Shown one piece after another: positions 1 to 7,798 of a stretch of 59,323 nucleotides of DNA. Source of the DNA: CAYICL01 sp964361885 (GTDB taxonomy: Bacteria; Patescibacteriota; Microgenomatia; UBA1400; CG1-02-47-37). The stretch covers positions 1-59,323 of the forward strand of contig CAYICL010000001.1 in the NCBI GenBank assembly GCA_964361885.1. Reading direction: 5' to 3'. Both the position numbers and the translations under genes were made by a program. Under the pieces are notes generated by a model. The model was not told the origin of the DNA and did not search any database. It saw only the letters and a list, made by a program, of their open reading frames with translations. How positions within the stretch are numbered: position 1 is the first letter of the stretch; each line of letters begins with the position of its first letter.

Positions 1-2
1 TC

Positions 3-866
3 AAGCAAGGCTATGGGGTGGTGATTTTCGATAAAAAAAACGGCCGGAAAATCCAGGATACTGAACTTTTAGAAAAAGTGATTAAAGCAGAAAAAGTGGA
101 GGCGGTGATCCACTTTGCGGCTGATATTGAAATGGGCGAGTCGATGAGAAACCCAACAAAATATTTTGAGAATAACTTTTTAGGTTCGTTAAACCTGATT
201 ACAACCATGGTTAAAACCGGAGTCAAGAAGATGATTTTTTCTTCAACAGCCGGGGTTTACGGCAATCCGGAAAGAGTGCCGATAAAAGAGGAAGACCGGA
301 AACGGCCGGAAAATCCGTATGGCCAAAGCAAGTTAATGACGGAACAAGTGTTGGAGTTTTATGACCGGGTTTATGACTTAAAATCAATTTCTTTAAGATA
401 CTTTAATGCCGCCGGAGCCGCACTGGATGGCACTCTAGGCGAGGCTCACCAGCCGGAAAGCCATTTGATTCCCAATGTGATTAAGGCGGTGCGGCAAAAC
501 CAGGAGTTTAATTTATTCGGTGACGACTACCCCACTCCAGACGGCACTTGCATCAGAGACTATATTCATGTTTTGGACTTGGCCGAAGCGCATATTCTGG
601 CTTTACAAGCTTTAATTGTTGGCCATAAGACTGATGTTTATAATGCCGGCACCGGCAAGGGTTATTCCAATCATGAAGTGATTAAAATGGTCGAAAAAGT
701 TAGCGGCCAAAAAGTCAAGGTCAAGCTTGAACCGCGGCGGCCGGGTGATGCCAACAAGTTGGTAGCTGACAGCAGCAAGTTTCAGAATGAATTTCACTGG
801 CAGCCAAAATATTCGGATTTAGAAACGATTGTTAAAACCGCCTGGCAGTGGCACAGTAAATACTAA
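3..866 (+). CDS. galE: UDP-glucose 4-epimerase, 5'-truncated by window edge
   Basis: Short-chain dehydrogenase/reductase-type NAD-dependent epimerase that interconverts UDP-glucose and UDP-galactose, supplying sugars for surface glycans. The open frame runs to the left edge without a true start: the first visible residues (KQGYGVVIFDKKNG) match the strand after the N-terminal GxxGxxG nucleotide-binding loop, so roughly 30 residues lie outside the window. The HFAADIEMGES segment, the YGQSK catalytic Tyr-Lys pair and the LRYFNAAGA segment are typical of GalE. The C-terminal GDANKLVADSSK substrate-binding region is present. The GTG at 18 is an in-frame valine, not the real start. Other nucleotide-sugar epimerases are possible, but the motif set fits GalE best. 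Confidence 0.9.
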   Translation, partial: KQGYGVVIFDKKNGRKIQDTELLEKVIKAEKVEAVIHFAADIEMGESMRNPTKYFENNFLGSLNLITTMVKTGVKKMIFSSTAGVYGNPERVPIKEEDRKRPENPYGQSKLMTEQVLEFYDRVYDLKSISLRYFNAAGAALDGTLGEAHQPESHLIPNVIKAVRQNQEFNLFGDDYPTPDGTCIRDYIHVLDLAEAHILALQALIVGHKTDVYNAGTGKGYSNHEVIKMVEKVSGQKVKVKLEPRRPGDANKLVADSSKFQNEFHWQPKYSDLETIVKTAWQWHSKY

Positions 867-918
867 AATCATTGACAATTAAAAAATCAATGTTAAACTG
901 ATAATTGAGGTGATGTGA

Positions 919-1080
919 ATGGGGCTTGACCCCGACCAGGTTACGCGAGTTCGCCAAAACCTGAGACACATTTACCTTAAAACGATTACAGACAAGAAGT
1001 TTTTCTTCTTGTCTTTTTTCTTGGAAGATAAAATTACTTTAATCTTTTTGCCGTCCATTTCGGCAACAATGGCGAAATAA
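919..1080 (+). CDS. Possible 53-aa small ORF antisense to the nuclease gene
   Basis: An ATG at 919 preceded by a purine-rich GAGGTGATG opens a 53-codon frame (MGLDPDQVTRVRQNLRH at the start). The N-terminal half is helical and charged; the second half is read through a perfect hairpin at 990-1014 and lies antisense to the 3' end of the gene at 972-1346. A TTGACA at about 873 lies upstream. Either this is a short peptide gene, or only the promoter and terminator are real and the region makes a small structured RNA. No family was recognised. Confidence 0.25.
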   Translation: MGLDPDQVTRVRQNLRHIYLKTITDKKFFFLSFFLEDKITLIFLPSISATMAK

Positions 1081-1346
1081 TGAAGACCGTTTTTATACCG
1101 ATATTCCTGATAAATTGTGGCTTTTTTGATTAATTTTTTCGCTAAGGGCAAGGCTTTGAATCTTCTGACTCTTTCTGTTTTCGTACGGTAACGCGAACCA
1201 ACTAAATGATTCCAGCCGATTCTGGTAACTAAAATTTCTTCCCCAAAAGCGGGACAATAAGTTTGTTCTTTACGCCAACGGGAATAATAATCCTTGGCCC
1301 ATTCTTTAACTTTGGTGTATTTGTCTTTTTTATGGCTCTTACCCAT
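972..1346 (-). CDS. BECR/PBECR-like nuclease-fold protein (putative RNase toxin)
   Basis: A 124-residue basic protein. The arrangement of a WNHLVG histidine (about residue 47), an RYRTKTERVRRFKALPLAKKLI helix-rich stretch and a terminal HYFAIVAEMDGKKIKVIL beta pair resembles the barnase-EndoU-colicin E5/D-RelE fold nucleases found in phage and toxin contexts. This assignment rests on pattern recognition, not alignment. No antitoxin gene is adjacent. A TATAGT box ends 6 nt before the ATG, suggesting a leaderless mRNA divergent from the yidC-type gene. The Lys-rich tail overlaps a terminator hairpin on the other strand. Function is unproven; it could be a domesticated RNA-binding protein. Confidence 0.5.
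   Translation of the reverse strand: MGKSHKKDKYTKVKEWAKDYYSRWRKEQTYCPAFGEEILVTRIGWNHLVGSRYRTKTERVRRFKALPLAKKLIKKATIYQEYRYKNGLHYFAIVAEMDGKKIKVILSSKKKDKKKNFLSVIVLR
990..1019 (+). terminator. Intrinsic terminator hairpin
   Basis: Arms AGACAAGAAG and CTTCTTGTCT form a perfect 10-bp stem around a T5 loop and are followed by a T-run on the plus strand, so it would stop transcription coming from galE or from a small RNA starting near 905. It sits inside the last codons of the opposite-strand gene at 972-1346, whose Lys-rich C-terminus is encoded by the stem. Confidence 0.7.
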
Positions 1347-1389
1347 TAATTAACTATAGCAAATAAAAGTAACGTGTTAAAATAGTCTC

Positions 1390-2160
1390 ATGGGATTGTT
1401 TATCACCTTGATTTACCAACCGTTTTTTAATTTACTGGTGGGGATTTACTGGATTTTAGATACCTTTATTACTCCGGGGAAAGCAGACATGGGTATAGCG
1501 GTGATCATCTTTACCGTCGTTTTCAGAATCTTATGGCTGCCAATCAGTTTTTCCTCAGGTAGAAGCGCCAAAGAGAGGCATGACATATCGGAAAGAATCA
1601 AAAAAATTAATCAAGAGTTTAAAAATGACCCGATTCGAGAGCAGCAGGAGATGAAAAAGGTAATGAAAAGCAACCGGAGGATTGTGGTGATGTCAAGTTT
1701 TAATATCATTTTTCAGTTAATGGTGATGCTGATGCTTTACCGGATCTTTACCACCGGCTTGGAAGGCAAGGATTTCCACATGATTTATTCCTGGATGCCG
1801 CCGCACCCGGAACATTTTAACTTAACTTTTTTAAACGGCCGGTTTGACCTGACTCACCCCAACTGGACCTTAAACTGGATTAATACCGGAGTAATTTTTG
1901 CGGCTGAGTTAATGTCCAACTGGCTGTCGCCTTTCCCCACCGGAAGGACAGAGTTAATGGCTTTGTTTGTTTTGCCGCTCGGAGCTTTAAGCTTTTTTGC
2001 TTTTATGCCGGCAGGTAAAAAGCTGTTTGTGATTACCACTTTACTGTTCTCTATTGGTATAATGCTTGCTAAGACATTAAAAATTATCTATTATGAATCA
2101 AGAGGTAGGCTAAGAAAAGTAGCTTACAGTCTGATTCTGGATAAAAATAAAGAGGAGTAA
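1390..2160 (+). CDS. yidC: YidC/Oxa1 family membrane insertase
   Basis: Inserts and folds membrane proteins alone or with SecYEG. The 256-residue protein has the family layout: an N-terminal membrane segment, a second hydrophobic stretch ending in an Arg in the groove (IIFTVVFRILWLPISF), a basic cytoplasmic coiled region (about residues 58-100), then two or three further membrane segments. The large periplasmic domain of Gram-negative YidC is absent, as in the Gram-positive/Oxa1 form. A TAAAAT box at 1378-1383 ends 6 nt before the ATG, so the mRNA may be leaderless. The band-7 gene follows after 4 nt. SecD and SecF are encoded at 31.4-33.7 kb. Confidence 0.88.
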   Translation: MGLFITLIYQPFFNLLVGIYWILDTFITPGKADMGIAVIIFTVVFRILWLPISFSSGRSAKERHDISERIKKINQEFKNDPIREQQEMKKVMKSNRRIVVMSSFNIIFQLMVMLMLYRIFTTGLEGKDFHMIYSWMPPHPEHFNLTFLNGRFDLTHPNWTLNWINTGVIFAAELMSNWLSPFPTGRTELMALFVLPLGALSFFAFMPAGKKLFVITTLLFSIGIMLAKTLKIIYYESRGRLRKVAYSLILDKNKEE

Positions 2161-2164
2161 GTAA

Positions 2165-2773
2165 ATGGAGTTTGACAAATTGGTAGTGTCTTTTTTGGTT
2201 GACGAGGTAGTGGGCGGGTTTTTTGTCAACGTGCCGCCGGGACATGTGGCTTGCATTCATGACTTGGGCCGGGGGGTATTAAAAAAGGTCTGGGGACCGG
2301 GATTACATTTAAAAATTCCTTTCTGGCAACGAGCCAAGCTATTCACCGCCCAGATTCTGGAATACATGATCAGGCATGATTTTGATTTAACTTTATCCGA
2401 AGCCATGGGAGACGAAGCGATTACTTCAAAAACTTCTGACGGCGAATCGATTCAAGTGGAGGGATCGATTTTACTAAAAATCGATAAGGGCCGGGCCAAT
2501 GAGTTATGGGAAAATATCGGGGAAAATTTTATTTCCAAAATTGTCAGACCGGTGGCCAGAAGCAGAATCAGAAGTGTTTTGTCTGAAGTGTCTTTAAACC
2601 AATTAACCACTTACCGGCCTCAGGTGGAAGAAAAGGTGAAGAATGAGCTAAACCAGATTTACTCCAAGATCGGGATTGTTTGCGACCGGTTTTTACTGTC
2701 TGAAATAAAGGATCTGGGAGGGCTGGGCATCAGAGACGATAAGGTGATTTTCTCGGAGAAAAAGACTAAATAA
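2165..2773 (+). CDS. SPFH/band-7 (prohibitin-like) domain protein
   Basis: A 202-residue protein with the prohibitin-type pattern: N-terminal VPPGHVACIHDLGRG, then GPGLHLKIPFWQRAKLFTAQ, and a C-terminal RSVLSEVSLNQLTTYRPQVEEKVKNEL segment matching the conserved SPFH helix. SPFH proteins form membrane-associated oligomers that organise microdomains and modulate membrane proteases. There is no clear transmembrane helix here, only a short hydrophobic N-terminus. A good GAGGAG ribosome site sits at about 2152-2157. It is probably cotranscribed with the yidC-type gene, which suggests a role in membrane protein quality control. It converges on lon with an 8-bp overlap. Confidence 0.85.
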   Translation: MEFDKLVVSFLVDEVVGGFFVNVPPGHVACIHDLGRGVLKKVWGPGLHLKIPFWQRAKLFTAQILEYMIRHDFDLTLSEAMGDEAITSKTSDGESIQVEGSILLKIDKGRANELWENIGENFISKIVRPVARSRIRSVLSEVSLNQLTTYRPQVEEKVKNELNQIYSKIGIVCDRFLLSEIKDLGGLGIRDDKVIFSEKKTK

Positions 2774-5093
2774 AAGCCAGCTTTAAGACTTCGTCGAGGT
2801 GGGAGACAAAATGGAAGCTAATATCTTTTTTAACTTTTTGAGGCACGTCAACCAAGTCTTTTTTATTCCCTAAAGGAAGAATCAGGGTCTTAATCCCCGC
2901 CCGGTGAGCGGCAATGACTTTTTCCTTGACACCACCGATTTCCAAAACTCTACCCCTTAAAGTAATCTCGCCGGTCATCGCCACCTCTCTTTTAACTTTG
3001 GTCTTGGTTAAGGCCGAAATAACAGAAGTGGCCATGGTAATACCGGCCGAGGGGCCGTCTTTGGGTACTGCCCCTTCAGGGATATGGATGTGAATATCAA
3101 ACTGGCGGTAGAAGTTCTGGTTAAGCTTTAATTTTTGCCAACGGGAGCGGGTATAGGAGATAGCGGCCTGGGCTGATTCTTTCATGACATCGCCTAACTG
3201 GCCGGTTAAAATGATCTTGCCTTTCCCGGGGAAAATACTGGTTTCGATAAAGAGAACATCGCCGCCGGCTTCGGTCCAGGCCAAACCGGTGGTTAAACCG
3301 ATCTCGTCTTTTTTTTCTTTTAAAACCGGCAAGAATTTTTCCGGACCAAGGTAATCGGAAAGGTTTTTCAAATTGATCGCAAAAGGACTGCGTTGATGCT
3401 GACAAATTTTCTTGGCCACTTTTCTCATGATTTTACTGATTTCCCGCTCTAAGTTTCTGACGCCGGCTTCCCGGGTATAACTGGTAATGATTTTTTTAAT
3501 CACCGCTAAGGGTAGATGGATTTGGTTTTTAGCCAGGCCGTTGGCAATTAAGGTCTTTTTAATTAAAAACTTTTGGGCAATTTTTTCTTTTTCATCGGCG
3601 GTGTAGCCGGAAAAACGGATGACCTCCAGACGGTCTTTTAGGGCCGGAGGAATGGTGTCCAAAATATTGGCGGTGGTGATAAACATGACCTGAGAGAGAT
3701 CAAAAGGGACTTCCAAATAGTGGTCGGAAAACTCACGGTTTTGCTCAGGATCCAAAGCTTCAAGTAAGGCCGAGGAGGGATCGCCGCGAAAATCAATGCC
3801 GATTTTATCAATTTCATCCAACATAAAGACCGGGTTGTTGGTATTGGCGGTTTTGATAGCTTGAATAATCCGGCCGGGCAGGGCACCGACATAGGTGCGG
3901 CGGTGACCGCGGATCTCGGCTTCATCCCGGATACCGCCTAAAGAAACTCTAACAAATTTCCGCTTTAAAGCCCGGGCGATGGAGCGGCCGATCGAAGTTT
4001 TGCCGACGCCGGGAGGACCGACAAAACAAAGAATGGTCGGACCGGCCGGAGTGGCCAAAGTTGAATGTTTTTTCTTGAGCTGCATCACAGCCAAATATTC
4101 AATGACTCTTTCTTTAACTTCTTTTAAACCATAATGATCGGCTTCCAGGATTTGGGTGGCTTTTTTAATCGTCACCCGGTTAGGAGTGGAAAGACTCCAG
4201 GGCAGATCACAAAGCCAATCCAGGTAAGTTCTAATATAGCCGGACTCGGGGTTGTAAAGATTCATCGAACCTAAGCGTTTTAATTCTTTAACGGCTTTTT
4301 CATGAACGGCCTGAGGCATACGAGCCTGTTTAATTTTGTCTTTGTATTCTTTAATGTCCTTGTCTTCCTCGACATCACCCAATTCTTTTTGAATGGTTTT
4401 AAGGCGTTCTCTTAAAACAGTTTCGCGCATGGATTTATCGAATTTTTTCTGGGTTTTGGTGGCAATACTGCGTTCAATTTCCAAGATCTTTAATTCTTGC
4501 GACAGGCGGTCGGAGACAATTTCCAGGCGTTTTTTAACTTCCAAGGTTTCCAGGAGTTCCTGCTTTTCGGGAGTGGAGATATCCAAATTAGTCGCTACCT
4601 GGTCGGCCAACTCGGACGAAGTGACCCCACCCATAAGGCGCATAAAGACCAAAAAATCGACCGATTTACCGATGTTAACGGCTTTTTTAAAGTTGTTGGT
4701 AATATGCTTTAAAAGGGCGGTAACTTCGTCCGATTCTTCGATAATTTCAGCGATTTCCTGAACTTTGGCGACTAAAAACGGCTCACTGGCGGCTAAGCTG
4801 ACGATTTTAACCCGGGAAACTCCTTTGACTAAAGCATTAATTTCACCGTTGGTTTTTAAGATTCTTTCCACACTGCAAAGGGTGCCGATAGAGTAAATAT
4901 CGTCAAACTTGGGTTCAGGCAAATGAGGATCTTTTTGGGTAACAAACACAATCAATCGGTCAGACCGGAAGGCGGCTTCAACGCCGGCATTGGATTTGGG
5001 CCGGCCAAAAGTCAAAACCGCTTCGGTATGAGGAAAAACGACACCGTCGCGCAAAGGGACTAAAGGAACGGTTTTTTGATAAAGTATGGACAT
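2766..5093 (-). CDS. lon: ATP-dependent protease Lon
   Basis: Cytosolic AAA+ serine protease that degrades misfolded and regulatory proteins. It is full length (775 residues): N-terminal LON substrate domain (about 8-200), coiled linker, AAA+ module with Walker A GPPGVGKT (359-366) and Walker B FMLDEIDK, and the C-terminal peptidase domain with PKDGPSAG (Ser near 682) and GGVKEK (Lys near 723), the Ser-Lys dyad. The start is fixed by the promoter: a sigma-70 promoter with an embedded CIRCE-like operator ends about 8 nt before the ATG (see the separate entry), implying a leaderless, heat-shock-controlled transcript. It is convergent with the band-7 gene. Confidence 0.97.
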   Translation of the reverse strand: MSILYQKTVPLVPLRDGVVFPHTEAVLTFGRPKSNAGVEAAFRSDRLIVFVTQKDPHLPEPKFDDIYSIGTLCSVERILKTNGEINALVKGVSRVKIVSLAASEPFLVAKVQEIAEIIEESDEVTALLKHITNNFKKAVNIGKSVDFLVFMRLMGGVTSSELADQVATNLDISTPEKQELLETLEVKKRLEIVSDRLSQELKILEIERSIATKTQKKFDKSMRETVLRERLKTIQKELGDVEEDKDIKEYKDKIKQARMPQAVHEKAVKELKRLGSMNLYNPESGYIRTYLDWLCDLPWSLSTPNRVTIKKATQILEADHYGLKEVKERVIEYLAVMQLKKKHSTLATPAGPTILCFVGPPGVGKTSIGRSIARALKRKFVRVSLGGIRDEAEIRGHRRTYVGALPGRIIQAIKTANTNNPVFMLDEIDKIGIDFRGDPSSALLEALDPEQNREFSDHYLEVPFDLSQVMFITTANILDTIPPALKDRLEVIRFSGYTADEKEKIAQKFLIKKTLIANGLAKNQIHLPLAVIKKIITSYTREAGVRNLEREISKIMRKVAKKICQHQRSPFAINLKNLSDYLGPEKFLPVLKEKKDEIGLTTGLAWTEAGGDVLFIETSIFPGKGKIILTGQLGDVMKESAQAAISYTRSRWQKLKLNQNFYRQFDIHIHIPEGAVPKDGPSAGITMATSVISALTKTKVKREVAMTGEITLRGRVLEIGGVKEKVIAAHRAGIKTLILPLGNKKDLVDVPQKVKKDISFHFVSHLDEVLKLAFI

Positions 5094-5096
5094 AAA

Positions 5097-5130
5097 TTAG
5101 CAGTATACTTTAATGAGTGCTAAACGTCAA
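5097..5130 (-). promoter_or_regulatory. lon promoter with CIRCE-like HrcA operator
   Basis: On the lon strand TTGACG (5130-5125) and TATACT (5107-5102) are separated by exactly 17 bp. Between and over them lies TTAGCACTC, a 9-bp spacer, then TACTGCTAA. The first arm is identical to the CIRCE consensus (TTAGCACTC-N9-GAGTGCTAA) and the second matches 7 of 9 positions. HrcA binding here would block RNA polymerase. Transcription should begin about 2-3 nt before the ATG at 5093. Confidence 0.75.
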
Positions 5131-5651
5131 GCCAGGTAAAGATCAGGCCGGCGAAACTTGACCATGGCTAATTTTACCAGATGAGTATATTCGGCAGTTC
5201 TGGTGGTTAAATGACGGGTAAAGACAGCCACGGCACCGGAATGGGTTTTTTGATTTTTTTGGCCGGTTAACTGATCAATTATCTCCCCCAATTCTTGGCC
5301 ACGGCGCAAAGCCCGGATAAACCGGGGCGGCAAAAGAAAATGCATACCGCCGCCAAAGCAAAGCCGACCGGTTTTATCAGCCACGGCCGCCCAGGCCGTA
5401 GAGTAAGTCTGACCGTTAAGCTGCATAATACCGCCTTCCAAACCAACGGCCATGTCGGCTTGAGCCTTGGTTAAGGCCTTTAAACAGCGGTTTTTGGCAC
5501 CAAGCTGGGTTTCTTTGTCAGACGTGGGTTGAGGTTTAACGGAAGAATCAACCGGGACGGAGATAAACCGGGCTTGAGGGTAAATCGGTTGAAAAACCCT
5601 TTTAACGGCATTGATTTTAACCGGATTGGCGGAAGCAATAGCAATCTTCAT
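5127..5651 (-). CDS. yjjX: Inosine/xanthosine triphosphatase (YjjX/DUF84 family)
   Basis: House-cleaning nucleotidase that hydrolyses deaminated purine triphosphates (ITP, XTP) before they enter RNA or DNA. The 174-residue protein begins MKIAIASANPVKINAVKRVF, the family's phosphate-binding N-terminus, followed by SDKETQLGAKNR and AVGLEGGI, the conserved acidic and glycine-rich segments. Its ATG overlaps the stop of dtd by 4 bp, so the two are translationally coupled. A second, unrelated enzyme with a similar role (rdgB) is encoded at 36.4-37.0 kb. Confidence 0.88.
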   Translation of the reverse strand: MKIAIASANPVKINAVKRVFQPIYPQARFISVPVDSSVKPQPTSDKETQLGAKNRCLKALTKAQADMAVGLEGGIMQLNGQTYSTAWAAVADKTGRLCFGGGMHFLLPPRFIRALRRGQELGEIIDQLTGQKNQKTHSGAVAVFTRHLTTRTAEYTHLVKLAMVKFRRPDLYLA

Positions 5652-6094
5652 CGGTCTTTTGAGTTTAAGATAATGGTAACCGGGCCGTCGTTTGTCAGCT
5701 CAACTTTCATATAAGCGCCAAATTTACCTGAGGCAACGGTTAAACCCAGATTTTTAAGCCGGCTAATGAAGTCTTGATAATAATGCTGTGCTGTTTTTGG
5801 ATCAGCGGCGTTAATAAAACTGGGGCGGTTGCCCTTTTGAACATTAGCGGCCAAAGTAAATTGAGAGACAACCAAGACTTCACCATTAACCTCTTTCAAA
5901 GACAGATTCATCTTTTTGTCTTTATCGGCCATGACCCTAAGCTGGCTGATTTTTTGGACCAGATAATCTAAATCTTTGTCAGTATCTCCCTGAACCACGC
6001 CTAAAAATACCAGAAAACCGCGGCCGGCCTGACTAACAATTTTACCAGCAACAGAAACTTTGGCTTGATTAATACGTTGAACTACAGCCAGCAT
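5648..6094 (-). CDS. dtd: D-aminoacyl-tRNA deacylase
   Basis: Frees tRNA from mis-attached D-amino acids, and from glycine on tRNA-Ala. The start is at MLAVVQRINQAKVSVAGK, giving about 148 residues, the usual family length; a longer in-frame ATG at 6232 would add 46 unrelated residues inside tpiA. The SQFTLAAN motif and the C-terminal NDGPVTIIL (usual NxGPVT) that line the active site are both visible. The stop of tpiA lies 1 nt upstream and yjjX overlaps downstream, forming a tight tpiA-dtd-yjjX operon. Confidence 0.92.
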   Translation of the reverse strand: MLAVVQRINQAKVSVAGKIVSQAGRGFLVFLGVVQGDTDKDLDYLVQKISQLRVMADKDKKMNLSLKEVNGEVLVVSQFTLAANVQKGNRPSFINAADPKTAQHYYQDFISRLKNLGLTVASGKFGAYMKVELTNDGPVTIILNSKDR

Positions 6095-6095
6095 A

Positions 6096-6725
6096 TTATT
6101 TAAATCCGGAAACAAGATCCTGAAGCGTAGCTTCTGGATTAAGAGATTTGGCAAACTCTGAAGCAACCAAGACTCCGGCAGCGCCAGCGAAGAGAGCCTG
6201 GTTAACATGCCGAGAACTACGGATGCCGCCACCGACGATCAACGGCGCTTGAGCAGCGGCCACGGCCTGTTTGACTAAATCAAAGTGGGCGTCAATCATC
6301 GCCACCGGCCCGCCGATTAGTTTTGGGTCTTCAAAACCAATATAGTCTGGTTTTAGCTGATTAACTTGTTTAATTAACTCCAATGTATCTGTAATTATCA
6401 TTACCCTCATTTTACTTTCCCGGCAGGCAGCGACCACAGCTTGAATCTGATCAAGACTTAATTGGTGTTCCGAATGATTGATTAACACTCCGCTGGCTCC
6501 GGCTGTTTTTAGACTGATTGGCGCTTGATAGCCGGTAAACTTGCCAAAGCCGACCGGGTCAGCGTGTTGAGCCCAAACCTCGATATCCGGCAAAGCTTGT
6601 TTGACCCGGAAAATATCCACCGCTTGCAAGCAGGGAATCACCCGCTTGTCTTTAATCAAACGGCACACCTTGATCGTGTTATCCCCGCTGGTTTCCTGGT
6701 AAATCTTAAAGTTTAAAAAAATCAT
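6096..6725 (-). CDS. tpiA: Triosephosphate isomerase, archaeal-type
   Basis: Glycolytic interconversion of dihydroxyacetone phosphate and glyceraldehyde 3-phosphate. At 209 residues it is shorter than the usual bacterial enzyme (about 250). It carries NFK (Lys7), INHSEHQ (His84) and GFEDPKLIG (Glu132) as catalytic residues, and a C-terminal VGGGIRSSRHVNQA phosphate-binding loop. The AQHADP and FEDPKLIG patterns are those of archaeal TIM rather than the bacterial QN...S and YEPVWAIGTG forms. Heads the tpiA-dtd-yjjX operon. Acquisition from archaea or shared retention cannot be decided here. Confidence 0.85.
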   Translation of the reverse strand: MIFLNFKIYQETSGDNTIKVCRLIKDKRVIPCLQAVDIFRVKQALPDIEVWAQHADPVGFGKFTGYQAPISLKTAGASGVLINHSEHQLSLDQIQAVVAACRESKMRVMIITDTLELIKQVNQLKPDYIGFEDPKLIGGPVAMIDAHFDLVKQAVAAAQAPLIVGGGIRSSRHVNQALFAGAAGVLVASEFAKSLNPEATLQDLVSGFK

Positions 6726-6741
6726 CTGGTTGGATTATAGC

Positions 6742-7149
6742 TTAATTTTGACATTTTATTTCTTTGGCAACAGAGCAAATATCTTCTTCCAATAGCTCTT
6801 CGCAGGCATTGATTTTAATTTTTCTGACCTGCTTTTGAGGAAATTCCTTAACCTGGCTAGTAGTGTTTTTAATCACTTCGGTGATTTGCTGGCTGACGAT
6901 TTTGGCAATGGCCTGACCGGCTTCTTCCGGATTAAGGTTGGTTAAATCTATGGGGGAAGCAGGGGTTGAAGAAAAATCAGCTGATTGGGTTTTAATCAAC
7001 TCTGACTGAACGCCTTTAACTAAATCAGAGTTTTTTAAGTTAGGCCAAAAATCAGGCAAATATTGCTTAAAGACAATATAAAGGCCGAAAAGACCAAAGC
7101 CAAACCAAATAATTTTAATTAAGAATTTAGGCTTAAAGAATTTAAACAT
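6742..7149 (-). CDS. Hypothetical single-pass membrane protein
   Basis: About 135 residues from MFKFFKPKFL. This start is preferred over an ATG 10 codons upstream because a TACAAT box ends 7 nt before it. One transmembrane helix (about 10-30) precedes a soluble part containing NLNPEEAGQAIAKIVSQQI, amphipathic helices and a basic VRKIKINACEELLEEDICSVAKEIKC tail-end region with several cysteines. No family was recognised. It is transcribed divergently from the secreted coiled-coil gene at 7210. Confidence 0.6.
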   Translation of the reverse strand: MFKFFKPKFLIKIIWFGFGLFGLYIVFKQYLPDFWPNLKNSDLVKGVQSELIKTQSADFSSTPASPIDLTNLNPEEAGQAIAKIVSQQITEVIKNTTSQVKEFPQKQVRKIKINACEELLEEDICSVAKEIKCQN

Positions 7150-7172
7150 CTTAAATATTGTAGCAAATTGAG

Positions 7173-7202
7173 TTGACAAATAGGAGAGGAAACGCTTATA
7201 TT
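7173..7202 (+). promoter_or_regulatory. Sigma-70 promoter, leaderless type
   Basis: TTGACA (7173-7178), an 18-bp spacer and TATATT (7197-7202); the ATG of the next gene follows after only 7 nt, so transcription should start at or next to the start codon. Confidence 0.65.
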
Positions 7203-7209
7203 AAACCAT

Positions 7210-7788
7210 ATGAAAAAACTGATTGTTTTTATAGGCTTTCTATTATTACTTATCGGTTTTACCGCCACAGCCCGGGCTGAAGAGGCCACCGCGCCGGGAA
7301 AAACGAAACCACTGAACCGTCAAACGAGAATTGAAGAAATGCAGCAAAAAAGAGAAGAGTCTAAAATCAAGCTGCAGCAGATTCAAGACGAAAGAAAGCA
7401 AAAGATTGCCGAGAGAATTAATATCCAACTGGCTCATATCAATGAAAGAGCCACAATCCACATGACAAAAGTTTTAAACCGGCTTTCGGCTCTGCTGGAT
7501 AAGTTAAGCACCAGATTGGCAGCCATGGAAGCAGAGGGTAAAGTGACCGGTGCGGCTGAAGCAGCGGTGATCAAGGCCAGAGAGGCAATAGCTGTGGCCA
7601 AAACAGCAGTCAGCGATCAAGCAGGGAAAGAATATTTCATTGTGTTTACTGACGAATCAGGCTTAAAAGTGGGTGCTTCTGCAGCCAAAACCAGCTTGAA
7701 AAGCGATCTGAAAGCGGTTAAGATATTAGTGAAGACAGCTAAAGATGCCACCAAAGCAGCTATAGATGCAGCTAAATTAATTAAATAA
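7210..7788 (+). CDS. Secreted coiled-coil protein, unknown function
   Basis: 192 residues with a clear signal peptide (MKKLIVFIGFLLLLIGFTATARA, cleavage probably near residue 23). The mature part is almost entirely helical and charged: a Lys/Glu/Gln-rich stretch (about 40-75), a leucine-heptad region (HMTKVLNRLSALLDKLSTRL) and an Ala/Lys-rich tail. It resembles extracytoplasmic coiled-coil proteins with no catalytic motif. A strong leaderless-type promoter lies directly upstream. A small acidic membrane-anchored protein follows 10 nt downstream and probably shares the mRNA; opposite charges suggest the two could interact, which is speculative. Confidence 0.65.
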   Translation: MKKLIVFIGFLLLLIGFTATARAEEATAPGKTKPLNRQTRIEEMQQKREESKIKLQQIQDERKQKIAERINIQLAHINERATIHMTKVLNRLSALLDKLSTRLAAMEAEGKVTGAAEAAVIKAREAIAVAKTAVSDQAGKEYFIVFTDESGLKVGASAAKTSLKSDLKAVKILVKTAKDATKAAIDAAKLIK

Positions 7789-7798
7789 GGAGAAAATT

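Noticed and set aside
5648..6232. 194-aa form of dtd starting at 6232
   Set aside because: The extra 46 residues lie inside tpiA and match no Dtd; the conserved start is at 6094.
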